Assembly (NCBI RefSeq): GCF_944383115.1
Contig: NZ_CALWOJ010000002.1
Span: 1-64,000, forward strand
Direction of reading: 5' to 3'
Origin: an uncultured Flavonifractor sp.
GTDB taxonomy: Bacteria; Bacillota; Clostridia; Oscillospirales; Oscillospiraceae
DNA length: 64,000 nucleotides
Shown: in pieces, positions 44,443 to 53,716 of the stretch
Numbering within the stretch: position 1 is the first letter of the stretch
Layout: every line of letters starts with the position of its first letter
Made by a program: the position numbers and the translations under genes
Notes under the pieces: model-generated
What the model was told of the DNA's origin: nothing
Database searches by the model: none
What the model saw: only the letters and a program-made list of their open reading frames with translations

Positions 44443-44868
44443 TTAACTAACCAGAGCCTTGCCCAGATCCCGGCAGGCGTCGGCGGCGTCGGCGTCCGGG
44501 GCTTCATGGGCAATCACCGGCTGGTCGGCCAGCTTGCAGCCCAGATCCTCGCACTCCTCCGCCCAGGTACGCATCCACTCGCCGTCCCCCCAGCCGTAGG
44601 AGCCGAAGAGGCCGATGGTCTTGCCCCCCAGGCTACCCTTAACGGCGTCAAACATGGGCTGGAACTCCCCCTCCTCCAGCTGCTCGGCCCCCATGGAAGG
44701 GCAGCCAAAGGCGATGGCATCGTAGCCGCTCACCAGATCGGGAGTAAAGAGGGCGGGCGGCAGCAGGTCGGCCTGGCCGCCAGCAGCCACGATACCCTCC
44801 TCCACCAGCCTGGCCATGGCCTCGGTGTTGCCAGTGCCGCTCCAATAAACCACTGCTATCTTGCTCAT
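44443..44868 (-). CDS. Flavodoxin
   Basis: The 141-residue protein is a short-chain flavodoxin that carries electrons with bound FMN. The phosphate loop is YWSGTGNTEAMA (8-19); the FMN-stacking regions are FGCPSMGAEQ (about 54-63) and FGSYGWGDGEWM (about 88-99). It follows DUF3793 by 28 bases with AGAAAGGAAGG between. The pair sits behind iron-box-like repeats, as expected for a flavodoxin that replaces ferredoxin when iron is scarce. Confidence 0.95.
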   Translation of the reverse strand: MSKIAVVYWSGTGNTEAMARLVEEGIVAAGGQADLLPPALFTPDLVSGYDAIAFGCPSMGAEQLEEGEFQPMFDAVKGSLGGKTIGLFGSYGWGDGEWMRTWAEECEDLGCKLADQPVIAHEAPDADAADACRDLGKALVS

Positions 44869-44896
44869 CTGAACCTTCCTTTCTGAATCACCTTAC

Positions 44897-45463
44897 TTAT
44901 GCCGCCACGGTCAGCTGTCTCAGGGTCGCCCCTGCCGCAAACCGGCGGCGGTAGACATTGGTACACTCCTTGAACCGGCGGAACTGCCGCTGGGCCTCTC
45001 CGGGATCGCCGTAGCACTTCCAGCAGCCGCAGAGGGTGAAGTTCTTCCCCTTGTGGCGGATAAAGCCCTTCACGTCGGAGAGCGGATAGCCCAGGAACAC
45101 CCCGATCTCATGGGGGAACTCCCCCTCCAGGCACAAACGGGCGGCCAGCTGACGCAGACAACCCCGGCTCTCCGTCCAGGGCTCATACCCCATCTCCCGG
45201 AGAAAGGCCCGGTGATCCGGCTGATCCAGCAGCCCCGCCAGAGCCTCTTCCCGGTAGAGGTAGACCAGATAGGCCCCCGTCCTCCGGCAGCCCTTCAACA
45301 GGGTGAGTACCAGTCCCCGCCCCTCCAGCGCCCTCCGGCAGGCAAGAAATTCCCCGGCAAAGTCTCCCCCCTCCTGGGGCTGGAATCGAAACAGACTGGC
45401 GGGCTTCAGCCCCGCCAGGGTGGGAGCGCCATGCTCAACAAGTGCGGCTTGCAGGGACATCAT
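44897..45463 (-). CDS. DUF3793 family protein
   Basis: The 188-residue protein has the DUF3793 hallmarks: an N-terminal region with HGAPTLAGLKPASLFRF (about 11-27), FPHEIGVFLGYPLSDVKGFI (about 115-134) and the Cys motif CGCWKCYGD near 145. These proteins are often encoded beside flavodoxin in gut Clostridia; their function is unknown, though the Cys motif and iron-box context suggest iron or redox handling (inference). AAAGGAG precedes the paired ATGs at 45463 and 45460. Confidence 0.9.
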   Translation of the reverse strand: MMSLQAALVEHGAPTLAGLKPASLFRFQPQEGGDFAGEFLACRRALEGRGLVLTLLKGCRRTGAYLVYLYREEALAGLLDQPDHRAFLREMGYEPWTESRGCLRQLAARLCLEGEFPHEIGVFLGYPLSDVKGFIRHKGKNFTLCGCWKCYGDPGEAQRQFRRFKECTNVYRRRFAAGATLRQLTVAA

Positions 45464-45479
45464 TGGTACTCCTTTCGAG

Positions 45480-45529
45480 GTTAGTTTTAACTAACTACTT
45501 TGCTTTATTTTTGGTTAGCCATCGCTAAC
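45480..45529 (-). promoter_or_regulatory. Twin DtxR/IdeR-like boxes before DUF3793-flavodoxin
   Basis: Two inverted repeats of the form GTTAG-N6-CTAAC: GTTAGTTTTAACTAAC (45480-45495) and GTTAGCCATCGCTAAC (45514-45529), 34 bp apart. They resemble half of the IdeR/DtxR iron box (TTAGGTTAG-CTAACCTAA). Promoter boxes between them are not clear. Confidence 0.75.
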
Positions 45530-45590
45530 CACGTCATAAAAATACCATACTTCCTCTTCCCTGTCAACCCCTTTTTGCGTTTCCCGCCGC

Positions 45591-45619
45591 TTGACGGCGG
45601 CGGCCCGTCCTGCTACAAT
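45591..45619 (+). promoter_or_regulatory. Promoter of the dus-GIY/proC unit
   Basis: TTGACG (45591-45596), 17 bp, TACAAT (45614-45619). Confidence 0.78.
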
Positions 45620-45653
45620 TTTCTTTAGCATGACAAAAGGAGCGAGTTGTTTG

Positions 45654-46607
45654 ATGGTATCCCTCGCCCCCATGGAGGGGCTGACCACCATTTACCACCG
45701 GCGGGCCCTGGCCCGCTGGTTCGGCGGAGTGGACCGGTACTTCACTCCCTTTCTTACCCCCACCCGGGATCACCGTTTTACCAAGCGAGAGCTGCGGGAA
45801 GTGCTGCCGGAACAGAACGGAGGCCTGCCCACGGTACCCCAGCTGCTCACCCGGAATGCGGAAGATTTCCTCTGGGCGGCGGGCGAACTGGCCGCCATGG
45901 GCTACCGGGAGGTCAACCTGAACCTGGGTTGCCCCTCGGGCACCGTAGTGGCCAAGGGGAAGGGCTCCGGCTTTCTGGCCCATCCGCCGGAGCTGGACGC
46001 CTTTCTGGAGGAGATTTTTTCAAAAGCCCCCTGCGCCATCTCGGTGAAAACCCGGATCGGCCTGAAGGACCCGGAGGAATTTCCCGCCCTGCTGGCTATC
46101 TACCGAAAATACCCTGTGGCGGAACTCATCGTCCATCCCCGGGTACGGACTGACATGTACAAAAACACCCCCCGATGGGACCGCTTCGGGGCGGCGCTGG
46201 AGGACTCCCCCTTCCCGGTGTGCTACAACGGGGACATCTGCACCCCAGACGACGCCGCCCGGCTCCAGGCCGCCTTTCCGTCGGCGGAGCGGCTCATGCT
46301 GGGCCGGGGGCTGGCAGGAGATCCTGCCCTGGCCCGCCGCCTCAAGGGCGGCCCTTCCGCCGGGCGGACGGAACTGAACTGCTTCGTGGAACAGGTATAT
46401 GAGAGCTATGCAGAAGCCTTTGGCAGCCGCCGCAACGCCATGCTGCGGATGAAGGAGGTCTGGTTCTATCTCATCCGTCTGTTCCAGGATGGGGACAAGC
46501 TGTCCAAGGCCATCAAGAAGGCCCGTGACCCCCTGGACTACGAGGGGGCGGTACGCGCTGTCTTTGCCGACCTGGAACTGTCTCCCGTCCTTATACCCAA
46601 CTGGTGA
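45654..46607 (+). CDS. dus: tRNA-dihydrouridine synthase
   Basis: The 317-residue flavoenzyme reduces uridines in the tRNA D-loop. Family motifs are SLAPMEGLT at the start, the catalytic Cys in NLNLGCPSG (about 85-93) and CYNGDI and MLGRGLAGDPAL for FMN binding. The start is the ATG at 45654 (11 bases after AAAGGAG) or the TTG directly before it, which has better spacing. Its TGA overlaps the start of the next gene. Confidence 0.92.
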   Translation: MVSLAPMEGLTTIYHRRALARWFGGVDRYFTPFLTPTRDHRFTKRELREVLPEQNGGLPTVPQLLTRNAEDFLWAAGELAAMGYREVNLNLGCPSGTVVAKGKGSGFLAHPPELDAFLEEIFSKAPCAISVKTRIGLKDPEEFPALLAIYRKYPVAELIVHPRVRTDMYKNTPRWDRFGAALEDSPFPVCYNGDICTPDDAARLQAAFPSAERLMLGRGLAGDPALARRLKGGPSAGRTELNCFVEQVYESYAEAFGSRRNAMLRMKEVWFYLIRLFQDGDKLSKAIKKARDPLDYEGAVRAVFADLELSPVLIPNW

Positions 46608-47686
46608 TGACGATGGGATACTGGGTCTATATCCTCCGGTGTGCCGACGGCAGCCTGTACACCGGCACTGCCGCTGACGTGGACAAGCGTGCAGCGGTCC
46701 ACAACCGGGGCAAAGGGGCCAAATATACCCGCTCCCGCCTGCCGGTGGAGGTGGTCTACCGGGAGGCCTGTCCCGACAAGGGGACGGCACTCCGGCGGGA
46801 ATACGCCATTAAGCAGTTGCGCCGGCAGGACAAGCTGGCGCTCATCGCAGATTATCAAGGAAAGCTGGGATCTTGTATGAAAAAAGCGGCATTTATCGGC
46901 GCGGGCAACATGGGGGGCGCCCTCATCCAGGCAGCCTGCGAGGCTTTGGGGCCGGAGCAAGTGGTCATTACCGACCACGCCTATGCCAAGGCGGAGGAAC
47001 TGGCCGGAAAGCTGGGCTGCACCGCGGTTCAGGACAACGGGGAGGCCCTGCGGCAGGCGGAGTACGTCTTTCTGTGCGTCAAGCCCCAGGTGATGGAGGG
47101 GGTGGTGAAGGCCCTGGTCCCCGCCCTGCGGGAGAAGCCGGACACTGTGCTGGTGACCATCGCCGCCGGTATCCAGATCGCCACGCTCCGGGGCTGGCTG
47201 GGGGACTGCTCCCCCGCCATCCTGCGGATCATGCCCAACACCCCCGCCGCCATCGGCATGGGGATGCTGGCCCTTACCGGCGAGCCGGAGGCCAAGGAGG
47301 AACACTATCAGGCCGTGGAGGCCATTCTGGCCAAGGCGGGCCGGGTAGAACGGCTGACGGAGGGTCAGATCGACGCCTTCTCCGCCGTGGCGGGCTGCGG
47401 CCCCGCCTTCGTCTACCCCTTCATCGAGGCCCTGGCCGACGGGGCGGTAAAGGTGGGCCTGCCCCGGCAGCAAGCTATGGTGTATGCCGCCCAGATGGTG
47501 CTGGGCTCCGCCGCCATGGTGCTGGAGAGCGGCAAGCACCCCGGTCAGCTGAAGGATGAGGTATGCTCCCCCGGCGGGTCCACCATCGCAGGGGTAGCAG
47601 CCCTGGAGGCCCGCGCCTTCCGCTCCGCCGCCATTGAGGCGGTGGAGGCCGCCTACCACAAGACGGTGGATCTGGGTAAGGTATAA
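46607..47686 (+). CDS. proC: In-frame fusion: GIY-YIG endonuclease domain + pyrroline-5-carboxylate reductase
   Basis: One uninterrupted frame of about 359 residues encodes first a UPF0213/YhbQ-type GIY-YIG domain (2-84; GYWVYILRCADGSLYTGTAA, then EYAIKQLRR) and then a complete proline-synthesis enzyme P5CR (about 91-359; KKAAFIGAGNMGGAL as NADPH loop, CVKPQ, RIMPNTPAAIGMGM and DEVCSPGGSTIAG). No stop lies between them; the linker is DYQGKLGSC. An internal ATG at 46877 with AAGGAAAG 12 bases upstream could start a separate ProC of 269 residues, the normal length. So either a true fusion or two products from one frame. Starts by TGATG overlap with dus. Confidence 0.88.
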   Translation: MTMGYWVYILRCADGSLYTGTAADVDKRAAVHNRGKGAKYTRSRLPVEVVYREACPDKGTALRREYAIKQLRRQDKLALIADYQGKLGSCMKKAAFIGAGNMGGALIQAACEALGPEQVVITDHAYAKAEELAGKLGCTAVQDNGEALRQAEYVFLCVKPQVMEGVVKALVPALREKPDTVLVTIAAGIQIATLRGWLGDCSPAILRIMPNTPAAIGMGMLALTGEPEAKEEHYQAVEAILAKAGRVERLTEGQIDAFSAVAGCGPAFVYPFIEALADGAVKVGLPRQQAMVYAAQMVLGSAAMVLESGKHPGQLKDEVCSPGGSTIAGVAALEARAFRSAAIEAVEAAYHKTVDLGKV

Positions 47687-47700
47687 CAACTCCATAAATA

Positions 47701-47738
47701 AAAAACCAGGGTGTGTCTTTGCGACACACCCTGGTTTT
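47701..47738. terminator. Bidirectional terminator
   Basis: A perfect 16-bp stem AAAACCAGGGTGTGTC with its complement and 5-base loop between the convergent proC and clpE-like genes. Confidence 0.93.
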
Positions 47739-47743
47739 TGCGC

Positions 47744-50290
47744 TTATTCCGCTGTCACAATGGCCTTCTCCCCGTCCGACGTGGCGTGGATGGCGGAGAT
47801 GGGATGGAGGTAGCTGTCGATGAGCTTGGTGGCAATATCGTCCTCCAGGTCCTTCTGGATCTGGCGGCGCAGGTTGCGGGCGCCGTAGGTCTGGGAGTAG
47901 GACTTGCGGACCAGGTGGTCCAGCAGAGCGTCGTCCCAGGTAAAGGTGATGCCCTTTTCCTTCAGGGTATCCCGCAGCTCGCCCAGCATGATGGCGGCGA
48001 TGGCCTTGAAGTTGTCCTCGGTCAGCTTATTGAAGTAGACGATCTCGTCCACCCGGTTGATGAACTCAGGCCGCAGGAAGGACTCCAGGGCCTTCATGGT
48101 CCGCTCCCTCCCCTGCTCGTTGGCGGTGCGGCCGAAGCCCACACTGCCGGCGGAGGTGCGGGTATCGCTGCCCGCGTTGGAGGTCATGACGATGACGGTG
48201 TTCTCGAAGTTCACGTTGCGGCCCTGGGCATCGGTAATATGGCCGTCGTCCAGGATCTGGAGCAGGATGTTCAGCACATCGGGGTGGGCCTTCTCGATCT
48301 CGTCGAAGAGGATGACGCAGTAGGGCTTGCGGCGCACCTTCTCGGTAAGCTGGCCGGCCTCGTCATAGCCCACATAGCCCGGGGGCGAGCCGATGATGCG
48401 GCTCACAGCGAACTTCTCCATAAACTCCGACATATCCAGCCGGATGAGGGACTCGGGAGAGTGGAACATATCCATGGCCAGCCGCTTGACCAGCTCGGTC
48501 TTGCCCACGCCGGTGGAACCCACGAAGATGAAGGACACCGGCTTGCGCTTGGAGGCAATGCCTACCCGGCCGCGGCGGACCGCGGCGGCCACGGCGTGAA
48601 CCGCCTCGTCCTGACCAATAAGATGTTCGCGCAGCCGCTCCTCCAGCTTGGCCAGACGCTCATACTCGGCTTCCTGGATCTGGCTGGCGGGAATCTTGGT
48701 CCACAGCTCAATGACCCGGGCCAGGTGGGCCACTGTCAGGGGCGGGGCGCTCTGGGCGGTCAGCTTGCTCAATTCGTCCTGGAGCTGGATCTCCCGGCTC
48801 TTGATGGCGGCCAGCCGCTCGTAGTCCTTGCTGCTGCCCTGGTCGGCCAGCAGCCCCTCCCGCTCAGCCGCCAGGTTGTCCAACTCCTTACGGAAGTTGG
48901 CCTGCCGCCGCTCGTTGGCGCCCAGGGCCTCGGTGGTAGCGGGGTTGCCCATAAGGGCGTCATGCTCGGCTGTGAGCTTGCTCAGCTCCCGGCGGATCTC
49001 GCTCTGACGGCCCTCATTGTTCTTGAGGGCGGTCTGGCGCTTGTAGTCCCGGTCGTTGGCCTCCACCATCAGGTTCTCCCGCTCCTGACCCAGGGCCTCC
49101 AGCTCCTTCTTCACCTCCACCTCACGGGCCAGGGCCTTGTTGTGGAGGTTCACGTCGGAGCAGGCCTCGTCAATGAGGTCGATGGCCTTGTCAGGCAGGA
49201 AGCGGTCGGTGATATACCGCTCGCTCATAGTCACCGTCAGACGGCACATCTCAGGGGAGATGGACACAAAGTGGTACTTCTCGTAGTAAGGGGCGATACC
49301 CTTGATGATCTTGATGCTGTCTTCAATGGAGGGCTCCTCCACCATCACCGGCTGGAACCGCCGCTCCAGGGCGGAGTCCTTCTCAATGTACTTGCGGTAC
49401 TCGGTGAGGGTGGTGGCGCCGATGACCTGGATCTCCCCCCGGCTGAGGGCAGGCTTGAGGATATTGGCGGCGTTCATGGAACCCTCGGCATCGCCGGCGC
49501 CCACGATGTTGTGGACCTCGTCGATGACCAGGATAATGTTGCCCAGCTTCTTAATCTCCTCAATGAGGCCCTTCATGCGGCTTTCAAACTGGCCCCGGAA
49601 CTGGGTGCCCGCCACCAGGGCGGTGAGATCCAGCAGGTAGACCTCCTTATCCAGCAGCTTGTAGGGTACGTCCCGCTGGTAAATCTTCTGAGCCAGGCCC
49701 TCGGCGATGGCAGTCTTGCCCACGCCGGGCTCGCCGATGAGGCAGGGGTTGTTCTTCTGCCGGCGGTTAAGGATCTGGATGGTGCGCTGGATCTCCTCGT
49801 CCCGGCCGATGATCTTGTCCAGCTTGCCGTCGGCGGCCTTCTGTGTCAGGGAGATGCAGTAGTTCTCCAAAAACTTCCGCTTGGGAGGCTTATCGCCCTT
49901 CTTGTCCTTGTCCGTGCGTTCAGAGCGGTTGTTCTCCCGCTCCGGAGGCTGGTTCTGAGGATTCTGGGCTCCGCCGCCGAACAGCTTGTTCAGGAAGGGG
50001 AAGGTGGCGGTCTTACCCTCGTCCTCCTCGTCCTGCTCTCCATCGTCGCTGGGCACCAGGCCCTCCATTCCCTCGGCTCCCCCGAAGGCGGACATCATTT
50101 CGTTGGTCAGGCCCTCCAGGTCCTCGTCGGTAATGCCCATCTTCTGCATCATATCTTCCACGGGCTTGATGCCCATTTCCTTGGCGCACTTGAGGCACAG
50201 CCCTTCACTCTTGGTGGTGCCGCCCTCCATCTTCTGAATGAAGATGACGGCCACATTCTTATGACATCTGGTACAAAGTGTGGGTTGCAT
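47744..50290 (-). CDS. ClpE-like AAA+ ATPase (Hsp100) with N-terminal zinc finger
   Basis: The 848-residue protein starts with a four-Cys zinc finger (CTRCHK and CLKCAK, 6-36) in place of the usual Clp-N domain. An acidic linker leads to the first AAA domain (Walker A GEPGVGKT 186-193, Walker B VIDEVH) and the second (GSTGVGKT 591-598, LFDEIE). The loop SVGFG (716-720) matches the ClpP-docking site, so it should feed unfolded proteins to ClpP. The middle coiled coil (about 390-515) is longer than in ClpC and looks like three related ~30-residue segments. No CtsR or CIRCE box was found upstream. Confidence 0.9.
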   Translation of the reverse strand: MQPTLCTRCHKNVAVIFIQKMEGGTTKSEGLCLKCAKEMGIKPVEDMMQKMGITDEDLEGLTNEMMSAFGGAEGMEGLVPSDDGEQDEEDEGKTATFPFLNKLFGGGAQNPQNQPPERENNRSERTDKDKKGDKPPKRKFLENYCISLTQKAADGKLDKIIGRDEEIQRTIQILNRRQKNNPCLIGEPGVGKTAIAEGLAQKIYQRDVPYKLLDKEVYLLDLTALVAGTQFRGQFESRMKGLIEEIKKLGNIILVIDEVHNIVGAGDAEGSMNAANILKPALSRGEIQVIGATTLTEYRKYIEKDSALERRFQPVMVEEPSIEDSIKIIKGIAPYYEKYHFVSISPEMCRLTVTMSERYITDRFLPDKAIDLIDEACSDVNLHNKALAREVEVKKELEALGQERENLMVEANDRDYKRQTALKNNEGRQSEIRRELSKLTAEHDALMGNPATTEALGANERRQANFRKELDNLAAEREGLLADQGSSKDYERLAAIKSREIQLQDELSKLTAQSAPPLTVAHLARVIELWTKIPASQIQEAEYERLAKLEERLREHLIGQDEAVHAVAAAVRRGRVGIASKRKPVSFIFVGSTGVGKTELVKRLAMDMFHSPESLIRLDMSEFMEKFAVSRIIGSPPGYVGYDEAGQLTEKVRRKPYCVILFDEIEKAHPDVLNILLQILDDGHITDAQGRNVNFENTVIVMTSNAGSDTRTSAGSVGFGRTANEQGRERTMKALESFLRPEFINRVDEIVYFNKLTEDNFKAIAAIMLGELRDTLKEKGITFTWDDALLDHLVRKSYSQTYGARNLRRQIQKDLEDDIATKLIDSYLHPISAIHATSDGEKAIVTAE

Positions 50291-50380
50291 ATATGTTCAG
50301 CTCCTTTGGCGGGGACGGTCCCATGCAGATCCTCTCCCCGGAGAGATGATTCTAATCCGAAATTATGAACTTGGTATGAA

Positions 50381-50920
50381 TCAGGCCGGCTTTCTTTCCT
50401 TCATAATACGGCAATATTGATAAATATACCCCACCAGAGCAGCCAGAGTAAGCGCAAGGGCGCCGCCGATCATGGCGGTGCGCCCCGCTCTGGGGATGTC
50501 GGAGAAGAGCATCAGGGCCACGCACACCACAAAGAACACGCCAGTGGACAGCTTGCCCAGCCAGTTGGAGGGCATCACATCCCCCAGGCTGCGGTACATC
50601 AGATAGCCGCCAATGGCCATACACAGCTCCTTGCAGAAAAATACGATTACCGCCCACAGGGGAATGATACCGTCCACCGTAATGCAGATAATAACGGTAA
50701 AGGTCATCCACTTGTCAGCTGCAGGGTCCAGAATACGGCCCAGCTTGCTGATCTGGTTGAAGTGGCGGGCGATCCAACCGTCGGCGATATCGGTCACAAA
50801 GGCCACCAGATAGATAAGGGCCGCCCAGGTATGGGCGTCCGGTATGGGCTGGAAAAACACCACCGCGAACACCGGCACCAGAAACAGCCGGAACAGGGAC
50901 AGGATATTGGGGACTGTCAT
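50381..50920 (-). CDS. pgsA: CDP-diacylglycerol-glycerol-3-phosphate 3-phosphatidyltransferase
   Basis: The 179-residue membrane enzyme makes phosphatidylglycerol phosphate. The CDP-alcohol transferase motif D-x2-DG-x2-AR-x8-G-x3-D-x3-D is exact: DIADGWIAR followed by GRILDPAAD (about 44-69). Five or six hydrophobic helices. It lies 48 bases after cvpA and 90 before the ClpE-like gene in the long leftward run. Confidence 0.94.
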   Translation of the reverse strand: MTVPNILSLFRLFLVPVFAVVFFQPIPDAHTWAALIYLVAFVTDIADGWIARHFNQISKLGRILDPAADKWMTFTVIICITVDGIIPLWAVIVFFCKELCMAIGGYLMYRSLGDVMPSNWLGKLSTGVFFVVCVALMLFSDIPRAGRTAMIGGALALTLAALVGYIYQYCRIMKERKPA

Positions 50921-50968
50921 GTCGATTCACCTGAATTTCTCTCTTTATTTCTCTTGCGCAGCAGGCCG

Positions 50969-51673
50969 TTACCATCCAAAAAACAGCGTCATGGGATTGG
51001 TGGTCATGAAAAATTTCAGCAGCGTGGTCTGCTCCACCGTCTCCGGCGGGATCAGATTACCCATAAACTGGATGGTCCAGGCGGCCACAAACAATACGAC
51101 ACAGCCCTGGAGCAGTCCAAACACCGCCCCCAACGTTTTATTGAGAAAGTGGAGTACCGGCAGCCGGGCCACCAGATCCAGCGCCCGGCTTACCACCTTC
51201 CACAGGATCACAATGATCACAAAGCTCACCAGGAACAGGATCAGGTACGCCACCGACTGGGCGATGGCGGCTGCTACTTTTGCCGCTGCGCTGGCGGCCA
51301 CCTCGGTCATGCCGTTCTCTACCGCCTGGTCGATGCTGTCGATGAGAGACTCATACAACCCCATCGCCCGCAGGGCGTCCAGTACGCCCGGCAGGGGTAC
51401 CTCCTCGGGCGCGGTAGCGATGTCGCCTTCCTCGGTGGTATATTCCGTGTGTTGAATGGACTCGTTGAGCTGCTCCTCAATGGCTGCGGCAAAACGGGGC
51501 TCCAGCGCATCGGCCACCACAGGGGACAGGGTACGGGCCACGGCGCCGGCGCCGGCAAAGGCAACCAGTACCCCGATCAGGCCGCACAGGGACAGCACCA
51601 GCCCCCGCTTTATGCCTAGCAGCACAAAAGCCGCCAATACAACCACTACAATAAGTTCGAATACGATTGCCAT
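50969..51673 (-). CDS. CvpA-family membrane protein
   Basis: The 234-residue protein has the CvpA start (FELIVVVVLAAFVLLGIKRG, 5-24), a central soluble loop rich in Glu and Thr, and two or three more helices near the C-terminus. CvpA proteins are linked to colicin V secretion in E. coli and envelope functions elsewhere; no specific role can be given. It follows DUF5711 by 15 bases, so it is in the same operon. Confidence 0.85.
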   Translation of the reverse strand: MAIVFELIVVVVLAAFVLLGIKRGLVLSLCGLIGVLVAFAGAGAVARTLSPVVADALEPRFAAAIEEQLNESIQHTEYTTEEGDIATAPEEVPLPGVLDALRAMGLYESLIDSIDQAVENGMTEVAASAAAKVAAAIAQSVAYLILFLVSFVIIVILWKVVSRALDLVARLPVLHFLNKTLGAVFGLLQGCVVLFVAAWTIQFMGNLIPPETVEQTTLLKFFMTTNPMTLFFGW

Positions 51674-51688
51674 AGGGTTCCTCCGTGA

Positions 51689-52921
51689 TTACTGTGGCAG
51701 ATAGACCCGCGCGGTCTTATTGCCGACAAGCATGACGCTACCGTCGGCACGCTGGAGCGCCTTGCGGGCACTCTGAGTTCCCTCCAACGTATGATAATTC
51801 TCCAGTTCCTGGTTGTAGATATCCAACCGGTCGGCGGTCAGCACGCTGATGTATCGGCCGGCGGCAGAGATGGACAGCACCTGCTCGTCCATTGCCAGGG
51901 CGGCTATGGTCTGCCCCTCACCGTCTATGACCACCAACTCGGCGGCGCTGCCCGCCCGATATTTACCCAGCAGCAAAGCGGCGGTACCGCTTCCGTCCAC
52001 GGAGAATCCCTTCAGGTATCGCCCGGTATAGGAATAGCTTCCCGTCAAAGCGGCGGCAGCATCCAGATGATAGATGTCGCTCTCCCCTACTGCCCAGATC
52101 CCATTGCTGTCCCAGGTCAGTTCCAAAATGACTTGATTACCCACCTGGACGCTGGCCTGAGGCTCCAGTTCTTCCGTAGAGGTGCCTGTGGTGGGAAAAA
52201 GTTCCACCCGGCTGGTAAATGCACTGTCGTCCAGGCCCATGGTAAGTAGGGCTACCGTCCTGTTATCCGGAGACAATGCGGCGTCTGCAATAAAGCGACT
52301 GGACAGGCTCACCTGCATTTTGAGCTGGAACTGACTGTCATATACGGTGACCACGCCCTTATAGCCGCTCTCCTGGGTCACCGTCACCATCCAGCCGCTG
52401 TCGTTCACATCGGCGGACAAAATCTCTTCGTCCTCCTCCAGTTCCAGGGAGAAAACTTCTTCCCGATCCCGGCAAACCAGCAAAACCCGCCCGCCGGCAT
52501 CGTAAGCCAGGGCGGTGCTACCTGCAGCTACAGCTACCGGATGCTCCATGGTGACGGTGCGGTCCACATAGACCTGGCCGCTGGCCGAATAGAGCCGAAC
52601 CCCAGTGGAAGAACACACCAGTAAGTCCCCGTCCAGGCTGGCAAAGGTGCTGGAACTGTCGCCATCGTAGGGAAAGGACTCGGCCTGGCCGCCCTCTCCC
52701 CGCTCCAGATCCCGATAGGCAAACCACCGCTTGACGGCGTCGAAATTCAGTTTGTCATAGTTGACGATGAGGAACACAGCGCCCAGCACCATAGCCACGG
52801 TAAGCAGAAAGGCCAGCAGCCGCAAAAACAGATTGGGCCGCTTTTCCTGCTTACGGGGCGGGTGGACGTCCTGGTCCTCGTTCAGTCTATGCGCCTTCTT
52901 GGAAAATATGTGGCGAGGCAT
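51689..52921 (-). CDS. DUF5711 family protein, membrane-anchored beta-propeller-like
   Basis: The 410-residue protein has a basic cytoplasmic N-terminus (1-28), one membrane helix (about 32-54) and a large outer part of repeated beta-strand blades (SSTGVRLYSASGQVY, VVTVYDSQF, LTADRLDIYNQELENY). The fold suggests a propeller. Function unknown. Its start codon overlaps the truA stop by one base (TAATG). Confidence 0.82.
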   Translation of the reverse strand: MPRHIFSKKAHRLNEDQDVHPPRKQEKRPNLFLRLLAFLLTVAMVLGAVFLIVNYDKLNFDAVKRWFAYRDLERGEGGQAESFPYDGDSSSTFASLDGDLLVCSSTGVRLYSASGQVYVDRTVTMEHPVAVAAGSTALAYDAGGRVLLVCRDREEVFSLELEEDEEILSADVNDSGWMVTVTQESGYKGVVTVYDSQFQLKMQVSLSSRFIADAALSPDNRTVALLTMGLDDSAFTSRVELFPTTGTSTEELEPQASVQVGNQVILELTWDSNGIWAVGESDIYHLDAAAALTGSYSYTGRYLKGFSVDGSGTAALLLGKYRAGSAAELVVIDGEGQTIAALAMDEQVLSISAAGRYISVLTADRLDIYNQELENYHTLEGTQSARKALQRADGSVMLVGNKTARVYLPQ

Positions 52922-53670
52922 TACAACACATCCTCATTGTACCATAGCTTGGTCATATACAGCCCGCCGGCGGGCACCGTGGGGCCCGCCGCAGTCCTGT
53001 TGCCGCCCTCCAGAATGGCGGGCACGTCGTCAGGGGAAAACTTTCCCTCGGCGGCATAGACGCAGGTGCCCACCATGGCACGTACCATGTTGTACAGGAA
53101 ACCATCGGCGCACACCTTACATTCGATCATCAGCCCATCCCGGGCAATGTCAAAGTAGTGAACCGTCCGCACGGTGGTCCGGGTCTCGGTACCCACGCTG
53201 CGGACAGCGGCAAAATCATGGGTACCCACAAAGTGGGAGGCCGCCCGCTGCATGACCTGTTCGTCCAGGTGCTTGGGGTAGAACCAGGCCCGGTCCACAT
53301 AGAAGGCGTTACGGATGTGGGAGTTGTAGATCCGGTAGGTATACTCCTTTTTCAGGCAGGAGCCGATGGCGTTGAACTCGTCCGGCACCTCGGTGGCCTT
53401 CACCACCACAATATCGTCGGGCAGCCGGGTGTTCACCGCCAGGGGCAGCCGGTCGCAGGGGATGCGGGAGGTAGTGCGGAAGTTGGCCACATAGGTCTCG
53501 GCGTGGACCCCGGCGTCGGTACGGCCTGCCCCGGTACACTTCACCGGATGGCCCACCACCGTGGCCAGTGCCTTCTCCAGGGTCTCTGCTACTGTGACGG
53601 CGTTCTTCTGCACCTGCCAGCCGTGGTAGGCCGTACCTACATACATCAATCTTAGCGCGATATTTCTCAT
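52921..53670 (-). CDS. truA: tRNA pseudouridine(38-40) synthase
   Basis: The 249-residue enzyme converts U38-40 in the tRNA anticodon arm to pseudouridine. The catalytic Asp is in GAGRTDAGVHA (about 48-58), and FLYNMVRAMVG near 200 is the conserved C-terminal motif. The ATG at 53670 is chosen as it gives the family N-terminus MRNIALRLMYVGTAYHGWQ; the ribosome site is weak. It follows ecfT, a gene order widely kept in Firmicutes. Confidence 0.95.
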   Translation of the reverse strand: MRNIALRLMYVGTAYHGWQVQKNAVTVAETLEKALATVVGHPVKCTGAGRTDAGVHAETYVANFRTTSRIPCDRLPLAVNTRLPDDIVVVKATEVPDEFNAIGSCLKKEYTYRIYNSHIRNAFYVDRAWFYPKHLDEQVMQRAASHFVGTHDFAAVRSVGTETRTTVRTVHYFDIARDGLMIECKVCADGFLYNMVRAMVGTCVYAAEGKFSPDDVPAILEGGNRTAAGPTVPAGGLYMTKLWYNEDVL

Positions 53671-53716
53671 AAATCTTTTCGTAAACCTTAAATTTGAGTA
53701 AAAGTTGATCTGTCCC

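Noticed and set aside
47711..50368. Plus-strand open frame of about 885 codons
   Set aside because: Shadow of the ClpE-like gene, with composition typical of antisense frames.
50291..50380. CtsR or CIRCE heat-shock operator before the ClpE-like gene
   Set aside because: Neither the GGTCAAA repeat nor the TTAGCACTC-N9-GAGTGCTAA element is present.
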